Program-made: the position numbers and the translations under genes
DNA from: Anaerolineae bacterium
GTDB taxonomy: Bacteria; Chloroflexota; Anaerolineae; Anaerolineales; E44-bin32
DNA length: 32,449 bases
NCBI GenBank assembly: GCA_011174845.1
Contig: DUEW01000021.1
Location: 1 to 32,449 of the forward strand
Reading direction: 5' to 3'
In this document: piece by piece, positions 9,458 to 19,015 of the stretch
How positions within the stretch are numbered: position 1 is the first letter of the stretch
Layout: each line of letters opens with the position of its first letter
The notes under the pieces: model-generated
Database searches by the model: none
Told to the model about the DNA's origin: nothing
The model's input: only the letters and a program-made list of their open reading frames with translations

Positions 9458-10891
9458 CTAAGTGAGAGGGGTAGATAAAGCCTCCTGATGAAATTGTGCC
9501 ACGCTTAGCCGTTGGAGGAGAGCGAAGGTGACGATTAAACCAAACGCCTCGAGGAAGAAAATAGATGCGTAGGCAACAGCTTCCGAGTTAGATATCAACA
9601 AGACGACATCATGGACCAGACCCCCACCGACAGATGCCAGACCGTTTGCCATCGCTTGTGCAAGGGTCCATGCACCCATGTAGATACCGGTTCTGCCTCC
9701 TACGGACATGCCCATCATGATCGCTAACCCACCGACGTTGAACAGCCCCATACCGAAACCCATCAGGAGGACGATCATGTTGACCCAATGTGTGCCATGG
9801 GTGAGAGATACCAAACCCAGGGCAATGAACGAGATGCTGGATATAAGCAGTCCCATCCCAACAGTGAGCTTATTGCCCCACCGATTCGAGAGCCAACTCC
9901 CGGCCAAAGCCATACCACTTAAAACACCGACCATCTGGAATGCGTTGAAGCGGGTTGTCTCTCCCACGCTCATACCGAGCACATCACCTCCAAAGGGCTC
10001 TAATACAACGTTTTGGAGGAACAGGAATAAGATCCCTGAGAACAAGAAGAGGAAGAAGATCCGTGTCTGTCGTCCCGAAATCATTAATGCCCAAGCCTGC
10101 CGACCCGTAATCGCATCTGAGGATGGCATAGCGTGCAGGGGAGGTTCGATCCCCCATACCGAGATCAACGTTAACCCCATAACGATGGCCCCCATGATGA
10201 CGAACAAGGCGATGAGGCGATCTTGGGAATACTGCTCCAAAATGCCAACGCCGAGGAAGACCCCGGCAAGTATCCCTATCATCATCATGGACCAAACGAC
10301 TGCTACCGCCTTTCCACGCTCGCGTTCAGGTGTCAGGTCCGCAATCAAGGAGAGGTAAGCGGTACCAGTGGTGTACATACCGGTACCCAGCAAAAGGAAG
10401 ACGGCTCCGGCCAGTAGTGCGGCGGGAAGTGATCCATCTGTCGATTCAAGGTTAAGCGCCACCGAGGGGGCAGCAATGGTTGCAGCTGCGGTGATTAGTG
10501 TTCCAACAAGAATATATGGCGTCCGATGAAAACCGAAGTAGGGGTGCCGATCGGAACGATGCCCCAGAGGAATCGCTAGAGGGGCGGCGAAGTAATGGAT
10601 GCCGATGACCATGCTGATCAACCTGAGATCGAGCCCCATCTCCACCTTCATCACCCGGTTTAAGATTCCCACAGCCAGGACGGAAAGCATTCCTGCCGCA
10701 AATTGGCGTAGGCCCAAGCGGATCAATCGAAGAAGCGGCAAACTTTTCCCTCCATGTGTCTTGACCCCTCGGCGGGGCAGGGATTTCGGTTCCCTGATCT
10801 TAGCCATTGATATACGACGATCCAGAAAGGTGGTAGAGATCAAATCCTCACGTATCATAAGCTTCCGTATGTTTGTTGAGGGAGGTGTCAA
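9458..10891 (-). CDS. MFS transporter of the PucC/LhaA-like (BCH) family
   Basis: Polytopic; LRQFAAGMLSVLAVGILNRVMKVEMGLDLRLISMVIGIHYFAAPLAIPLGHRSDRHPYFGFHRTPYILVG resembles PucC-type proteins. Start may be at MAKIREP. Confidence 0.75.
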   Translation of the reverse strand: MTPPSTNIRKLMIREDLISTTFLDRRISMAKIREPKSLPRRGVKTHGGKSLPLLRLIRLGLRQFAAGMLSVLAVGILNRVMKVEMGLDLRLISMVIGIHYFAAPLAIPLGHRSDRHPYFGFHRTPYILVGTLITAAATIAAPSVALNLESTDGSLPAALLAGAVFLLLGTGMYTTGTAYLSLIADLTPERERGKAVAVVWSMMMIGILAGVFLGVGILEQYSQDRLIALFVIMGAIVMGLTLISVWGIEPPLHAMPSSDAITGRQAWALMISGRQTRIFFLFLFSGILFLFLQNVVLEPFGGDVLGMSVGETTRFNAFQMVGVLSGMALAGSWLSNRWGNKLTVGMGLLISSISFIALGLVSLTHGTHWVNMIVLLMGFGMGLFNVGGLAIMMGMSVGGRTGIYMGAWTLAQAMANGLASVGGGLVHDVVLLISNSEAVAYASIFFLEAFGLIVTFALLQRLSVAQFHQEALSTPLT

Positions 10892-10978
10892 TGTGAAGTT
10901 GTTGCGCCTCGAGGATCATCGTGCAGTGTGGATCGGTCATGTTCTCCGACTAAAGAATAACCAACCTTGAATGATCCC

Positions 10979-12505
10979 TTATGGTGTTACGGTAGGGATG
11001 GGAGTTGGCAAGAAAGGTTCGTCGGTAAATGGAAATTGCTCGTAGAACGTGTCATCGTAATTGTATAAACCGAAATCGCTTATAGAATCGAAGCCTTCTC
11101 CAACACCAACTTTGCATAGGGCGATGTGCTCACGAAGAAGACAGCGATAGAGTTCATCGTTAGCAAGCATCTCCGCCAACGTAATAAGTTCATCCCTTGA
11201 ATTTGCTAGCAGGATAAGTGTGGTGCGTCCATCCGTACGGGAAAGTAGCATTGTCCCGATCCCTGCCGGGTTCAATTGACCGAAGCCTGGTACCGATAGA
11301 GAGCCGTCTTCGGAGTCTTCTGGCAACACCAGTCCTTTAAAAGGCTCGAGAAGTAGCCGAAGATCTTCCGATGGGCGATAGGAATCGAAGGCGATCAAAT
11401 CCAGATCAGGGGAGGGCTCTTCCACGATAGACAATTGAAGATCAAGAGAGTCGAGGGATATTTCCAAGCCAAGGATGGTTTGGAGGGTTTCGGCAGCCAA
11501 ATCGAAGGTTTCGGATTCTAAAATAGCTACTGGTTGCTGGAAGATATGGGGGTAATCCGATAGGTCTTGTTGACGCTCGCCGCTGACCAAGAAATCTATC
11601 AAGTGGGAGATCAAGAGTTGATTGTCTGCGATCTGATCATAAGGAGGGGTCAGGAATGTGAGATCACCCAAGGCAATCACGCTTCCATTCTGACTGCGGA
11701 CCAAGGGAGCCCATTCACCACTCGCGTCGGTGCGAGATGAGAGGGTGTTTCTATCCCCTATGATGAGAGGGGTGCCTGTATTGGTTACGATGGAGCTGAC
11801 ACCGTAAAACGCAACAGTCGAAAGTCCTGCGGTTAAGGAATCCTCACCAAAACTGCGGAAGATCACATTCCGGTAATTCCCTTCGTTCTCGAGCAGGTTG
11901 TACAAGAAACCATCTGAAAATGTCAGATCGAAGGGCGCCAGTAAGCTGTTGGCGGCTACCACTGATCCGAGCGAATATACATAATAAGATTCGTAATCGT
12001 ATGAGCTTAATCCACGAACGACGCGAGTGGGATCGCAGGTCACCAACAACCGACCGCCGCGCTCAACGAAATGTGTCAAGTGTTGAACATCGTCATCAGA
12101 GAAGGTTGCACTTGGCGCGATCACAATATACGCGTCTGCATACTTGAGCCGCTGATCCAAGGGGGTGGCATCGCTCGAGTAGGGGCCACCACTTGAGTAG
12201 GGGCTCTGCAGAATCTCGACAGCTGCACCAAGCTCGGTCAATATGTTGATGAACCCTTCCAACTCAGTAATATCAAATTTGTTTTCGTGAGCCCAATCTA
12301 CAAGGACGATGATTCCTGAGGCATCAACCATTTCAACCTCGGTCCCTTTGACTCCCGGGGGTGAGGTTGGCAAGAACAACTCGGTGTATTCCGGAGCGGT
12401 GATTGAATGTGTCGGTTTGTAAAACCCCCGATAGAACCATAGACCTCGGATCACAACTGGAAGGAGAAAGGCGCCAATGGCGAGCAATATTGGCAAGCGC
12501 TTCAT
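10979..12505 (-). CDS. DUF4350-like membrane-anchored protein
   Basis: N-terminal TM and GATase-like segment DAYIVIAPSATFSDDDVQHLTHFVERGGRLLVTCDPTR; overlaps the S49 protease gene. Confidence 0.6.
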   Translation of the reverse strand: MKRLPILLAIGAFLLPVVIRGLWFYRGFYKPTHSITAPEYTELFLPTSPPGVKGTEVEMVDASGIIVLVDWAHENKFDITELEGFINILTELGAAVEILQSPYSSGGPYSSDATPLDQRLKYADAYIVIAPSATFSDDDVQHLTHFVERGGRLLVTCDPTRVVRGLSSYDYESYYVYSLGSVVAANSLLAPFDLTFSDGFLYNLLENEGNYRNVIFRSFGEDSLTAGLSTVAFYGVSSIVTNTGTPLIIGDRNTLSSRTDASGEWAPLVRSQNGSVIALGDLTFLTPPYDQIADNQLLISHLIDFLVSGERQQDLSDYPHIFQQPVAILESETFDLAAETLQTILGLEISLDSLDLQLSIVEEPSPDLDLIAFDSYRPSEDLRLLLEPFKGLVLPEDSEDGSLSVPGFGQLNPAGIGTMLLSRTDGRTTLILLANSRDELITLAEMLANDELYRCLLREHIALCKVGVGEGFDSISDFGLYNYDDTFYEQFPFTDEPFLPTPIPTVTP

Positions 12506-13368
12506 GGCAGCCTCCGATCCATCGGTGGGATATAGAGCAGGTAGGTGCCAGGAGCCTTGGGGTAGGGTGTCAGGACACCATCTGGGGTCTCGATAAAGAA
12601 GTAATAGGGAAAAGGCTCCGACAAGCCAGTCAACTCACGAAGATCGGATACTTGGTAATTCCTGATGAGCGCAAGTTGGGATGCGCGAGTTATCGCTTCG
12701 GATTGTGAGCCGATCTCATCTACCAACCCGAGCTGGAGAGCTTCACTGCCGGTCCATAGTTGACCGCGCAGCAAGATCTCGGGTCCAATTTGAAGTTTCT
12801 CCCCCCGTCCCAACATCACGGCCTGGTAGAACCCCTGTTTGACCATCTCCATTTCCCGCAGCAGGGAGTCGCGAGGGGTGCCGGACATCTTGTAGGGACC
12901 TGTAGTAGCGATATTTTCCTGTATCACTGGTTCGGGTGGAAGTTCTGCGATCACACCGATGTTCCCCACCATCGAGGAAGGGCTGGTTATGATGTGATCA
13001 GTGCCAACTGCGAGGTAGTAGGCCCCACTGGCTGCCATGCCTTGAACTATGGTGACGACGGGTTTCGACTGGCGCAGCTTTATCAACTCGAGATAAATCG
13101 CCTCCGTATCTGCCACGGTTCCCCCGGGGCTGTCGAGTAGAAGCACAATGGCTCGCACTTCGGGGTGATCCCTGGCGTAATTGATTTGAGCGATGAGGTC
13201 GTTGGCACTGTAAGAGTAGATCGCATCATTTAGGTTGATCAGGCCGATGACTGGGCGAGGAATCATCAGGGAGAACAGGATCCCTAGTGCGAGAGGAAGT
13301 GCTACCCAAAGGGCAAGCGTACCAAGGGTGGATCGTCTACTATTAAGTTTATCTTCACTCGTTTCCAC
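12502..13368 (-). CDS. sppA: S49 family signal peptide peptidase-like protease
   Basis: VRAIVLLLDSPGGTVADTEAIY and VQGMAASGAYYLAVGTDHIITSPSSMVGNIGV (catalytic Ser in ASGAYY). Confidence 0.88.
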   Translation of the reverse strand: METSEDKLNSRRSTLGTLALWVALPLALGILFSLMIPRPVIGLINLNDAIYSYSANDLIAQINYARDHPEVRAIVLLLDSPGGTVADTEAIYLELIKLRQSKPVVTIVQGMAASGAYYLAVGTDHIITSPSSMVGNIGVIAELPPEPVIQENIATTGPYKMSGTPRDSLLREMEMVKQGFYQAVMLGRGEKLQIGPEILLRGQLWTGSEALQLGLVDEIGSQSEAITRASQLALIRNYQVSDLRELTGLSEPFPYYFFIETPDGVLTPYPKAPGTYLLYIPPMDRRLP

Positions 13369-14079
13369 TCCGCACCGTCCTTTGAGCAGTGGCTTTAATC
13401 ATCCTTCCTGCATGGTAATGCTACATCAGTATAAAATGGGTGCAAATGAAGATTCTGTACCGGCTTCCTGCTGCTGTGAGTGTGTTAATGTGAAAGTATG
13501 AGGTCAGCGGGTAAACATCTACCGTTATCCGTTGGGCGATAGGATCCCAGTAAGGTTGCCAAAGAATCAAGAGACATGGTGAGCTAAATGACTTTGGAGT
13601 TTGTTTTCAAGCGTGTGCTAATGGTGATCTCGTTCTCTTTGAAGGTGTTGGGATAGGGGGAGATATGTGCGGTGATGTGAAGATGTTCAACGCTCTTGGG
13701 AAGAAGATGTTTGACATGATAACCACGTCAACTGGAGCGACTAGGTTCCAGTACCCGAACTCGTGTCGTAATTCAATCATCTCCTCAATCCAGTGACAGA
13801 ACCAGATCTGATCAGCAATCTGTTTTCAGAGGATGTGAGCACGAACCAAATCGAAGGGGTGGGCGATAAGAGTTTTGGCTAAGGAAGACCATGTTTAGAT
13901 GGGTCACGTTCTCCAGCTTATACGATTCCGAAGGCCGTGCATCCCAGTTTACATAGATTTCATAGAAGGCGAAGGTCTATGCCTTCTCAAAGTGTGCAAG
14001 GAACAGAACCACGGAACAGCTACCGATGTCTTCACCCCATTCGCTGGAATGGGAGAGGATGACGGGAATAGATACGTTC

Positions 14080-14117
14080 GGGGCGACCAGACTGATTAAT
14101 CTTCGATCGGTCGCCCC
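14080..14117. terminator. Candidate hairpin terminator between converging/intergenic transcripts
   Basis: GGGGCGACC (14080-14088) ... GGTCGCCCC (14109-14117) perfect 9-bp stem; tail TATATATT. Confidence 0.45.
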
Positions 14118-14158
14118 TATATATTGAGGATAGCAATCTGACCTAAATTAATGTGCTC

Positions 14159-16705
14159 TCAGCGACCAATATAGACATGATATTCATAGATGCGTGCGCC
14201 AGGTTCGTATAATTGGTCCTGTACACCGTCGTCGAGTTGACTGGTAAAGGTTATCTCTGTTGTGAGCACATGCTCGCCTAGAGGCCAGTCAGTTAGTGAC
14301 GTGACATAATATCGGCACATCATGTCTTCGATAGAACCTTCCAACTCAACGAACCGATCTAATGGAACGTTCACTCCGTCGAGCGTCATCACCAAGATGA
14401 TGTTTTCCCAATTCTGATCAAACCTATCTGGAGAGGCGCACCACCAAGTAGCCCATAACAGGTCTCTCGAGCGATCAAGCGGGATGTTATAAATCACGGT
14501 TGCTGGTTCAAATAGATCCTCTGAGAAGGGCTCCAAGGCTAAGTCTTCTAAAAGAGGGGTTGTTTGTAGCGCGGCTTGAGTTTCCGCTATCGTGCCAATT
14601 TTAGGTGGGCCTTCTGGGTTTATACCTGCGCCCCGTGGTTGTCGGACCACCTCGATCGCCGTATCGAGTACTACGTCTCTGCCATCGCGGTGCACGGCAA
14701 GCACATTCTCTTCAGTTACTGGGACGCGGACATTAGGTTCAACGCCTTTGCCCTCGATGTGGATATTTCCATCAGCATCCACCGCCCTTCCAATCGTAAA
14801 CCTAACCGAGATTCCTTCCGGCATGATGAATTCTTCGATACTTCCACCCAAGCCGGAGGTTGGATATTGTCCGATCATGGTTGCCCGATCTTGGATTGTG
14901 AGGTTATAAGCGAAAAATTCGCACGCACTTGAACATCTAGGGCTAACCAATGCGACAAGGGTTCCGTGGTAACGCAATTCTTCCCGTGGCAGGAAGAGAA
15001 TGTCTTCATCACCCGGATCGATATAGAACTCGCCTGTGCTGTCATCATAGAAAGCGGAATTTCCAGCAACGAGTTCTTCGTCAAAGAAGTAAGCTGCCAT
15101 CTGGTCTGCTAAGTAACCACTCCCACCGGTGTTCGATCTCAGGTCGATGATCAGCCCAGGCACGTTGTTCTCATTAAAATCTTGGATCATCCGCTCCCAA
15201 AGCTGAATGGTAAGCAGTTCGTTATCGAAGAAATCCGTTACTTTCACATAACCGTATCCGCTATCTAGGATCGAAAATTCAACTGGCAGTTCATATCCTG
15301 TTTCCTCGATCAGAAATGGGGAGAAAGAAAAACTATCGAATTCGCGTGTAACGGTGATCGTTTCCGTGGTGGTTGAGGCTTCCGGATTCCGATAAGTTAC
15401 CTCTACATCAGTTCCCAGCGGAAAGCGGGTAACAAAACGGACCTGCTCCAGTCGTTTGGTATGCTCAGTGCTAAAAGGTGAAGTCCAGGGGACGATCGTG
15501 GTGATCGCCTCACTGATCGGCACGCCATCGATCTGCAGGATTTCTGCACCTAATTCGATCCCTGACTCAGCGGCTGGACTTTCATCGAGGAGAAAAGCGA
15601 CAATGGCTCGACCGTCATCTAACTCCTGGAGTGCGATCCCCAGACCGCCTACAACTTCAGCTTGATATTGGGGTATCAATACCGATAGATCCATGCCAAC
15701 ATGCCCATCTGGGATCGACCACAGAAAATCACGTAATGCCAAATAGTACATCTCTGGATTACGATCACGCTCGGCTTGAGCGAAACGAGGTCGGAATTGA
15801 TCTCCGAGCTCATCCCAATCAATCCCTTTCTGCTCTGTGAACGCGTATTCGTTCCGGAATTTTTCTAACATCGCATCGAACGCTTCCTCGTAACTCATCT
15901 CTGAGAAGTCAACCAATGCAATGCTCTCAGGTTCGAGCAGATCAATCTTAGGTTCTTGGGACCGGTCGAAGGTGAAGGGTTCGGTGTTTAAATCGACGAT
16001 CGTCCATCCCTGTGGCAGTTGAACGGTGGGATCATCTTCGGTGAAGAGTAAAGCATCCTCTCCGAAGCTGGAGGGGAAACCTTGTTCCTCGTCCGGGGCA
16101 TAGATCATGTACTTGCCGCCGTAGACTTCAAGATAGTTGTCGCGATCATCGCTGACGCGGGTCGAAGCATAAGCCGAGGACCATCCACCACCGTACTGAT
16201 CTCGTTTCTCTAAGTACGCATCGCCCCAGATATTTGTCCAATATGCGATAGCAAAGATCATTAAGCCGGTGTCTTTTTCTCCGTCGTTGTCTACATCACG
16301 TAATGTCCCTTTTGGTACCATCGGCAGAGTAAGACTATAGGTGAAGGGTGAAGTGTAGAAATCGGATGTGATCTGACCAAGCACTTGGGATTCAACAGGA
16401 AAGATGAAGTTCCTATCACGATCAACGAACCCGGCCTGATCTTCGAGGATGACGATCGGTTCAGCTACACCCACCGTGAAGAATGGGTTCGTATACTCGA
16501 CCTCACCGGTGACGATAACTGGTCCCCCCTCATCGTTGATTATTTCAGCTGGTGGAAATTGAGAAACTTGCGTGGGGAGAGGGGTCAGCATAGCCGTTGG
16601 CTTTGTGGTTGGAATTTCGGTTATCGTTGGAGGTTTTCCGCATGCTGGGATCGATATGATGAGGAAAAATAGAAACGTTGCTCGTAGCAATGTATTGGTT
16701 TTCAT
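14159..16705 (-). CDS. Secreted S41 family (C-terminal processing-type) peptidase lipoprotein with PDZ-like region
   Basis: Lipoprotein signal MKTNTLLRATFLFFLIISIPAC (start 16705 rather than 16840); PGLIIDLRSNTGGSGYLADQMAAYFF and SPRCSSACEFFAY resemble the S41 core. Confidence 0.85.
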   Translation of the reverse strand: MKTNTLLRATFLFFLIISIPACGKPPTITEIPTTKPTAMLTPLPTQVSQFPPAEIINDEGGPVIVTGEVEYTNPFFTVGVAEPIVILEDQAGFVDRDRNFIFPVESQVLGQITSDFYTSPFTYSLTLPMVPKGTLRDVDNDGEKDTGLMIFAIAYWTNIWGDAYLEKRDQYGGGWSSAYASTRVSDDRDNYLEVYGGKYMIYAPDEEQGFPSSFGEDALLFTEDDPTVQLPQGWTIVDLNTEPFTFDRSQEPKIDLLEPESIALVDFSEMSYEEAFDAMLEKFRNEYAFTEQKGIDWDELGDQFRPRFAQAERDRNPEMYYLALRDFLWSIPDGHVGMDLSVLIPQYQAEVVGGLGIALQELDDGRAIVAFLLDESPAAESGIELGAEILQIDGVPISEAITTIVPWTSPFSTEHTKRLEQVRFVTRFPLGTDVEVTYRNPEASTTTETITVTREFDSFSFSPFLIEETGYELPVEFSILDSGYGYVKVTDFFDNELLTIQLWERMIQDFNENNVPGLIIDLRSNTGGSGYLADQMAAYFFDEELVAGNSAFYDDSTGEFYIDPGDEDILFLPREELRYHGTLVALVSPRCSSACEFFAYNLTIQDRATMIGQYPTSGLGGSIEEFIMPEGISVRFTIGRAVDADGNIHIEGKGVEPNVRVPVTEENVLAVHRDGRDVVLDTAIEVVRQPRGAGINPEGPPKIGTIAETQAALQTTPLLEDLALEPFSEDLFEPATVIYNIPLDRSRDLLWATWWCASPDRFDQNWENIILVMTLDGVNVPLDRFVELEGSIEDMMCRYYVTSLTDWPLGEHVLTTEITFTSQLDDGVQDQLYEPGARIYEYHVYIGR

Positions 16706-16960
16706 TTTTAACTCTCTCCAGCTGTGTCTTGTTGCCATCGATATCCGCTTAGGTTCAGCATGACCAACCATACCTCCTCTGCACAGAAAGGCAATGGGAT
16801 TCTGTAGGAGTTTACCCCAAATGACGCAATTCTTGGTCAAGTTTCCATCGACCTATATTGGTCGATCATCCATAGGAAACCCCATGAAGGGAATGGGAGT
16901 GACAGATATGTTTGAATTCTACGCAGAGATCATTGTGGCGTAAGGATAAACAACAGCACC

Positions 16961-18139
16961 CTAATAGATGGGCAAAGATGGGTCAACATCGTGGGCCCAG
17001 GCGTTTATCCCACCTCGCAAGTTTTTAATTTTTCGGAAGCCAGCACCAGCAAGCAGTTCAAGGGCCCTAGCAGACCGTGTTCCAGATTTGCACAGGAGAA
17101 CAATATCCTCCGCACTGTCAAGTTCGTGCATGTGAGCCGCGAGCATGCCGAGGGGGATCACCTCAGCACCTTCAAGTCGGGAGATCTCCAATTCGTGAGG
17201 TTCTCTAACATCAATCAGGCGAACTTGTTGACCACGCTGCATAAGCTCTGCTAATTCGTTAGGTTCGATCTCCCACTCAGCAGGTAATCTACCTTGGTCT
17301 AGATCGTGACCCGGCATCCCACAGAATTCCTCATAGTCGATCAATGCAGTGATTTCAGGGTCTTCTGAACAGATCTTGCATTCTGGATTTTTCTTCAGAC
17401 GTACCTCATCAAAGCTCATGGTTAGAGCATCGTATAGCAGTAGTTTCCCGATCATCGGTTCGCCGATCCCTAGGATGAGCTTAAGAGCTTCGGTGGCTTG
17501 CAATGTTCCTATTGTCCCCGCGACGACGCCAAAGACGCCCCCTTCAGCACAGGTGGGGATAAGCCCAGGTGGTGGGGGCTCCGGGAACAAGCAACGGTAA
17601 CAAGGTCCTTCATCGGTCCAGAACACACTCAATTGACCCTCGAAACGAAAGATCGAGCCATACACGTTAGGCTTGCCAGTTAGGACACAGAGGTCGTTGA
17701 TCAGGTAACGAGTAGGGAAGTTGTCCGTTCCATCGATGATCAGATCATAGGGCTCGGCGATGCGAAAGGCATTTTCTGAGGTAAAGGGTTCATCATAGAT
17801 ATCGACCCGGATGTTAGGGTTGATGTCGAGGATACGATCGCGAGCGGAGAGAACTTTGCGCTCACCAAGGTGCGACGTACTGTGAATGATCTGTCGTTGT
17901 AAATTGGTGAAGTCCACCTCATCGTAATCTACGATCCCAATCCTCCCGACACCAGCTGCCGCCAGGTACATATCGATAGGTGATCCCAGACCACCTGTCC
18001 CGACTACTAACACGGAGGCTGTCTTCAATTTCTTTTGCCCCGCGAGACCGACCTCAGGTATCAGCAGGTGACGTGAATAGCGGAGGATCTCCTCGTGGGA
18101 GAGCTCGATATTGGTAGGATTAGTCCTTTGATCTATCAT
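16961..18139 (-). CDS. moeZ: MoeZ-type adenylyltransferase/sulfurtransferase (ThiF/MoeB E1-like domain plus rhodanese)
   Basis: LSHEEILRYSRHLLIPEVGLAGQKKLKTASVLVVGTGGLGSP, zinc Cys pairs CYRC/CKIC, and rhodanese active-site loop VLLCKSGTRS. Confidence 0.93.
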   Translation of the reverse strand: MIDQRTNPTNIELSHEEILRYSRHLLIPEVGLAGQKKLKTASVLVVGTGGLGSPIDMYLAAAGVGRIGIVDYDEVDFTNLQRQIIHSTSHLGERKVLSARDRILDINPNIRVDIYDEPFTSENAFRIAEPYDLIIDGTDNFPTRYLINDLCVLTGKPNVYGSIFRFEGQLSVFWTDEGPCYRCLFPEPPPPGLIPTCAEGGVFGVVAGTIGTLQATEALKLILGIGEPMIGKLLLYDALTMSFDEVRLKKNPECKICSEDPEITALIDYEEFCGMPGHDLDQGRLPAEWEIEPNELAELMQRGQQVRLIDVREPHELEISRLEGAEVIPLGMLAAHMHELDSAEDIVLLCKSGTRSARALELLAGAGFRKIKNLRGGINAWAHDVDPSLPIY

Positions 18140-18222
18140 TTATCTTCCTTTGACTGTTCTTCTTGATTGAGGGCATTCAATCGATCGGATTGGAAAGCAG
18201 TGTGTCGGAATAATGTGTTCAT
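18136..18222 (-). CDS. Possible 28-aa small ORF overlapping the moeZ start (ATGA overlap)
   Basis: MNTLFRHTAFQSDRLNALNQEEQSKEDK*; its TGA stop overlaps the moeZ ATG. No recognised homology. Confidence 0.3.
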   Translation of the reverse strand: MNTLFRHTAFQSDRLNALNQEEQSKEDK

Positions 18223-18373
18223 ATAAAAGAGTTGAAGACCTCAATCGGTCAATGCGTAAGTTATAAGAATGTATGGCGTTAAGGTGATGCATGTCCATCC
18301 ACTCATGCTCTCTTTGCACGTTGCAGCTGTGGTGGGGAAACCGTTGCCGGGAGATTTCACCTATCTTCTCAAT

Positions 18374-18627
18374 TTACGCGTTGAGCTTCTCTACCGTAGC
18401 TGGACCGGGATTCACACCACGGGGTCGACCCATTGAATCGATTATAAAGGTAGTGGCAAGCGATAGCACACCCCATGCAGCGGACATTTTAGGTTGATTT
18501 GTAACATCCATTTCTATCACTTGTATTTCATTGTTCAAGCTAGTCAATCATTTGTCAAGCGTCGGTCGCTGCATCGTCTTACATGCGACACAATTTGGGA
18601 AACTGAAGCAAAGAATTACAGGTCCAT
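18374..18627 (-). pseudogene. Degraded thioredoxin-like protein between cysO-like and moeZ-like genes
   Basis: Minus-strand frame GVKLYGPVILCFSFPNCVACKTMQRPTLDK*LTSLNNEIQVIEMDVTNQPKMSAAWGVLSLATTFIIDSMGRPRGVNPGPATVEKLNA*: CxxC retained, in-frame TGA at 18548-18550, ATG 18627 is out of frame. Confidence 0.75.
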
Positions 18628-18632
18628 AAAGT

Positions 18633-18914
18633 TTAACTCCTTCCCCCAGCGATGCTTGGGATGATCATCAAACGATCATCCCCTGTGAGAGGGGTTGCCT
18701 GTCCTCGGAGGTTTCGAACGTCCTCTTGTTGTAGGAAGATGTTGACATATGCTCGAAGGCTGCCATTCTCATCGTAGAGATGTGGCTTGAGTCTTGGATA
18801 GCGTTCAGTTAGGGCAACAAGAGCTTCCCCAACATTGGAGGCGTTGACTTCAACCTCTTTCAGGTTATCTGTGTAAGGACGAAGCGGGGATGGAATACGT
18901 ATGATACTCATCAA
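18633..18914 (-). CDS. cysO: CysO-like ubiquitin-fold sulfur carrier protein (MoaD/ThiS family)
   Basis: IRIPSPLRPYTDNLKEVEVNASNVGEALVALTERYPRLKPHLYDENGSLRAYVNIFLQQEDVRNLRGQATPLTGDDRLMIIPSIAGGRS; CysO-like with GG near the C terminus. Confidence 0.88.
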   Translation of the reverse strand: MMSIIRIPSPLRPYTDNLKEVEVNASNVGEALVALTERYPRLKPHLYDENGSLRAYVNIFLQQEDVRNLRGQATPLTGDDRLMIIPSIAGGRS

Positions 18915-19015
18915 TTTATTTCCTTTGGTTTTATATGGCTACTGAAAAGAGCACCAATCAGTTGGAGAAAGGATGTATATGTTGAAAACCCACAGTCCAT
19001 AGATAGCATCCTTTT

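Noticed and set aside
14163-16866. 12-bp inverted repeat CGACCAATATAG/CTATATTGGTCG flanking the S41 protease gene, suggesting a mobile cassette
   Set aside because: 12-mer pairs are expected many times by chance in 32 kb; one copy is in the coding end and there is no target duplication.
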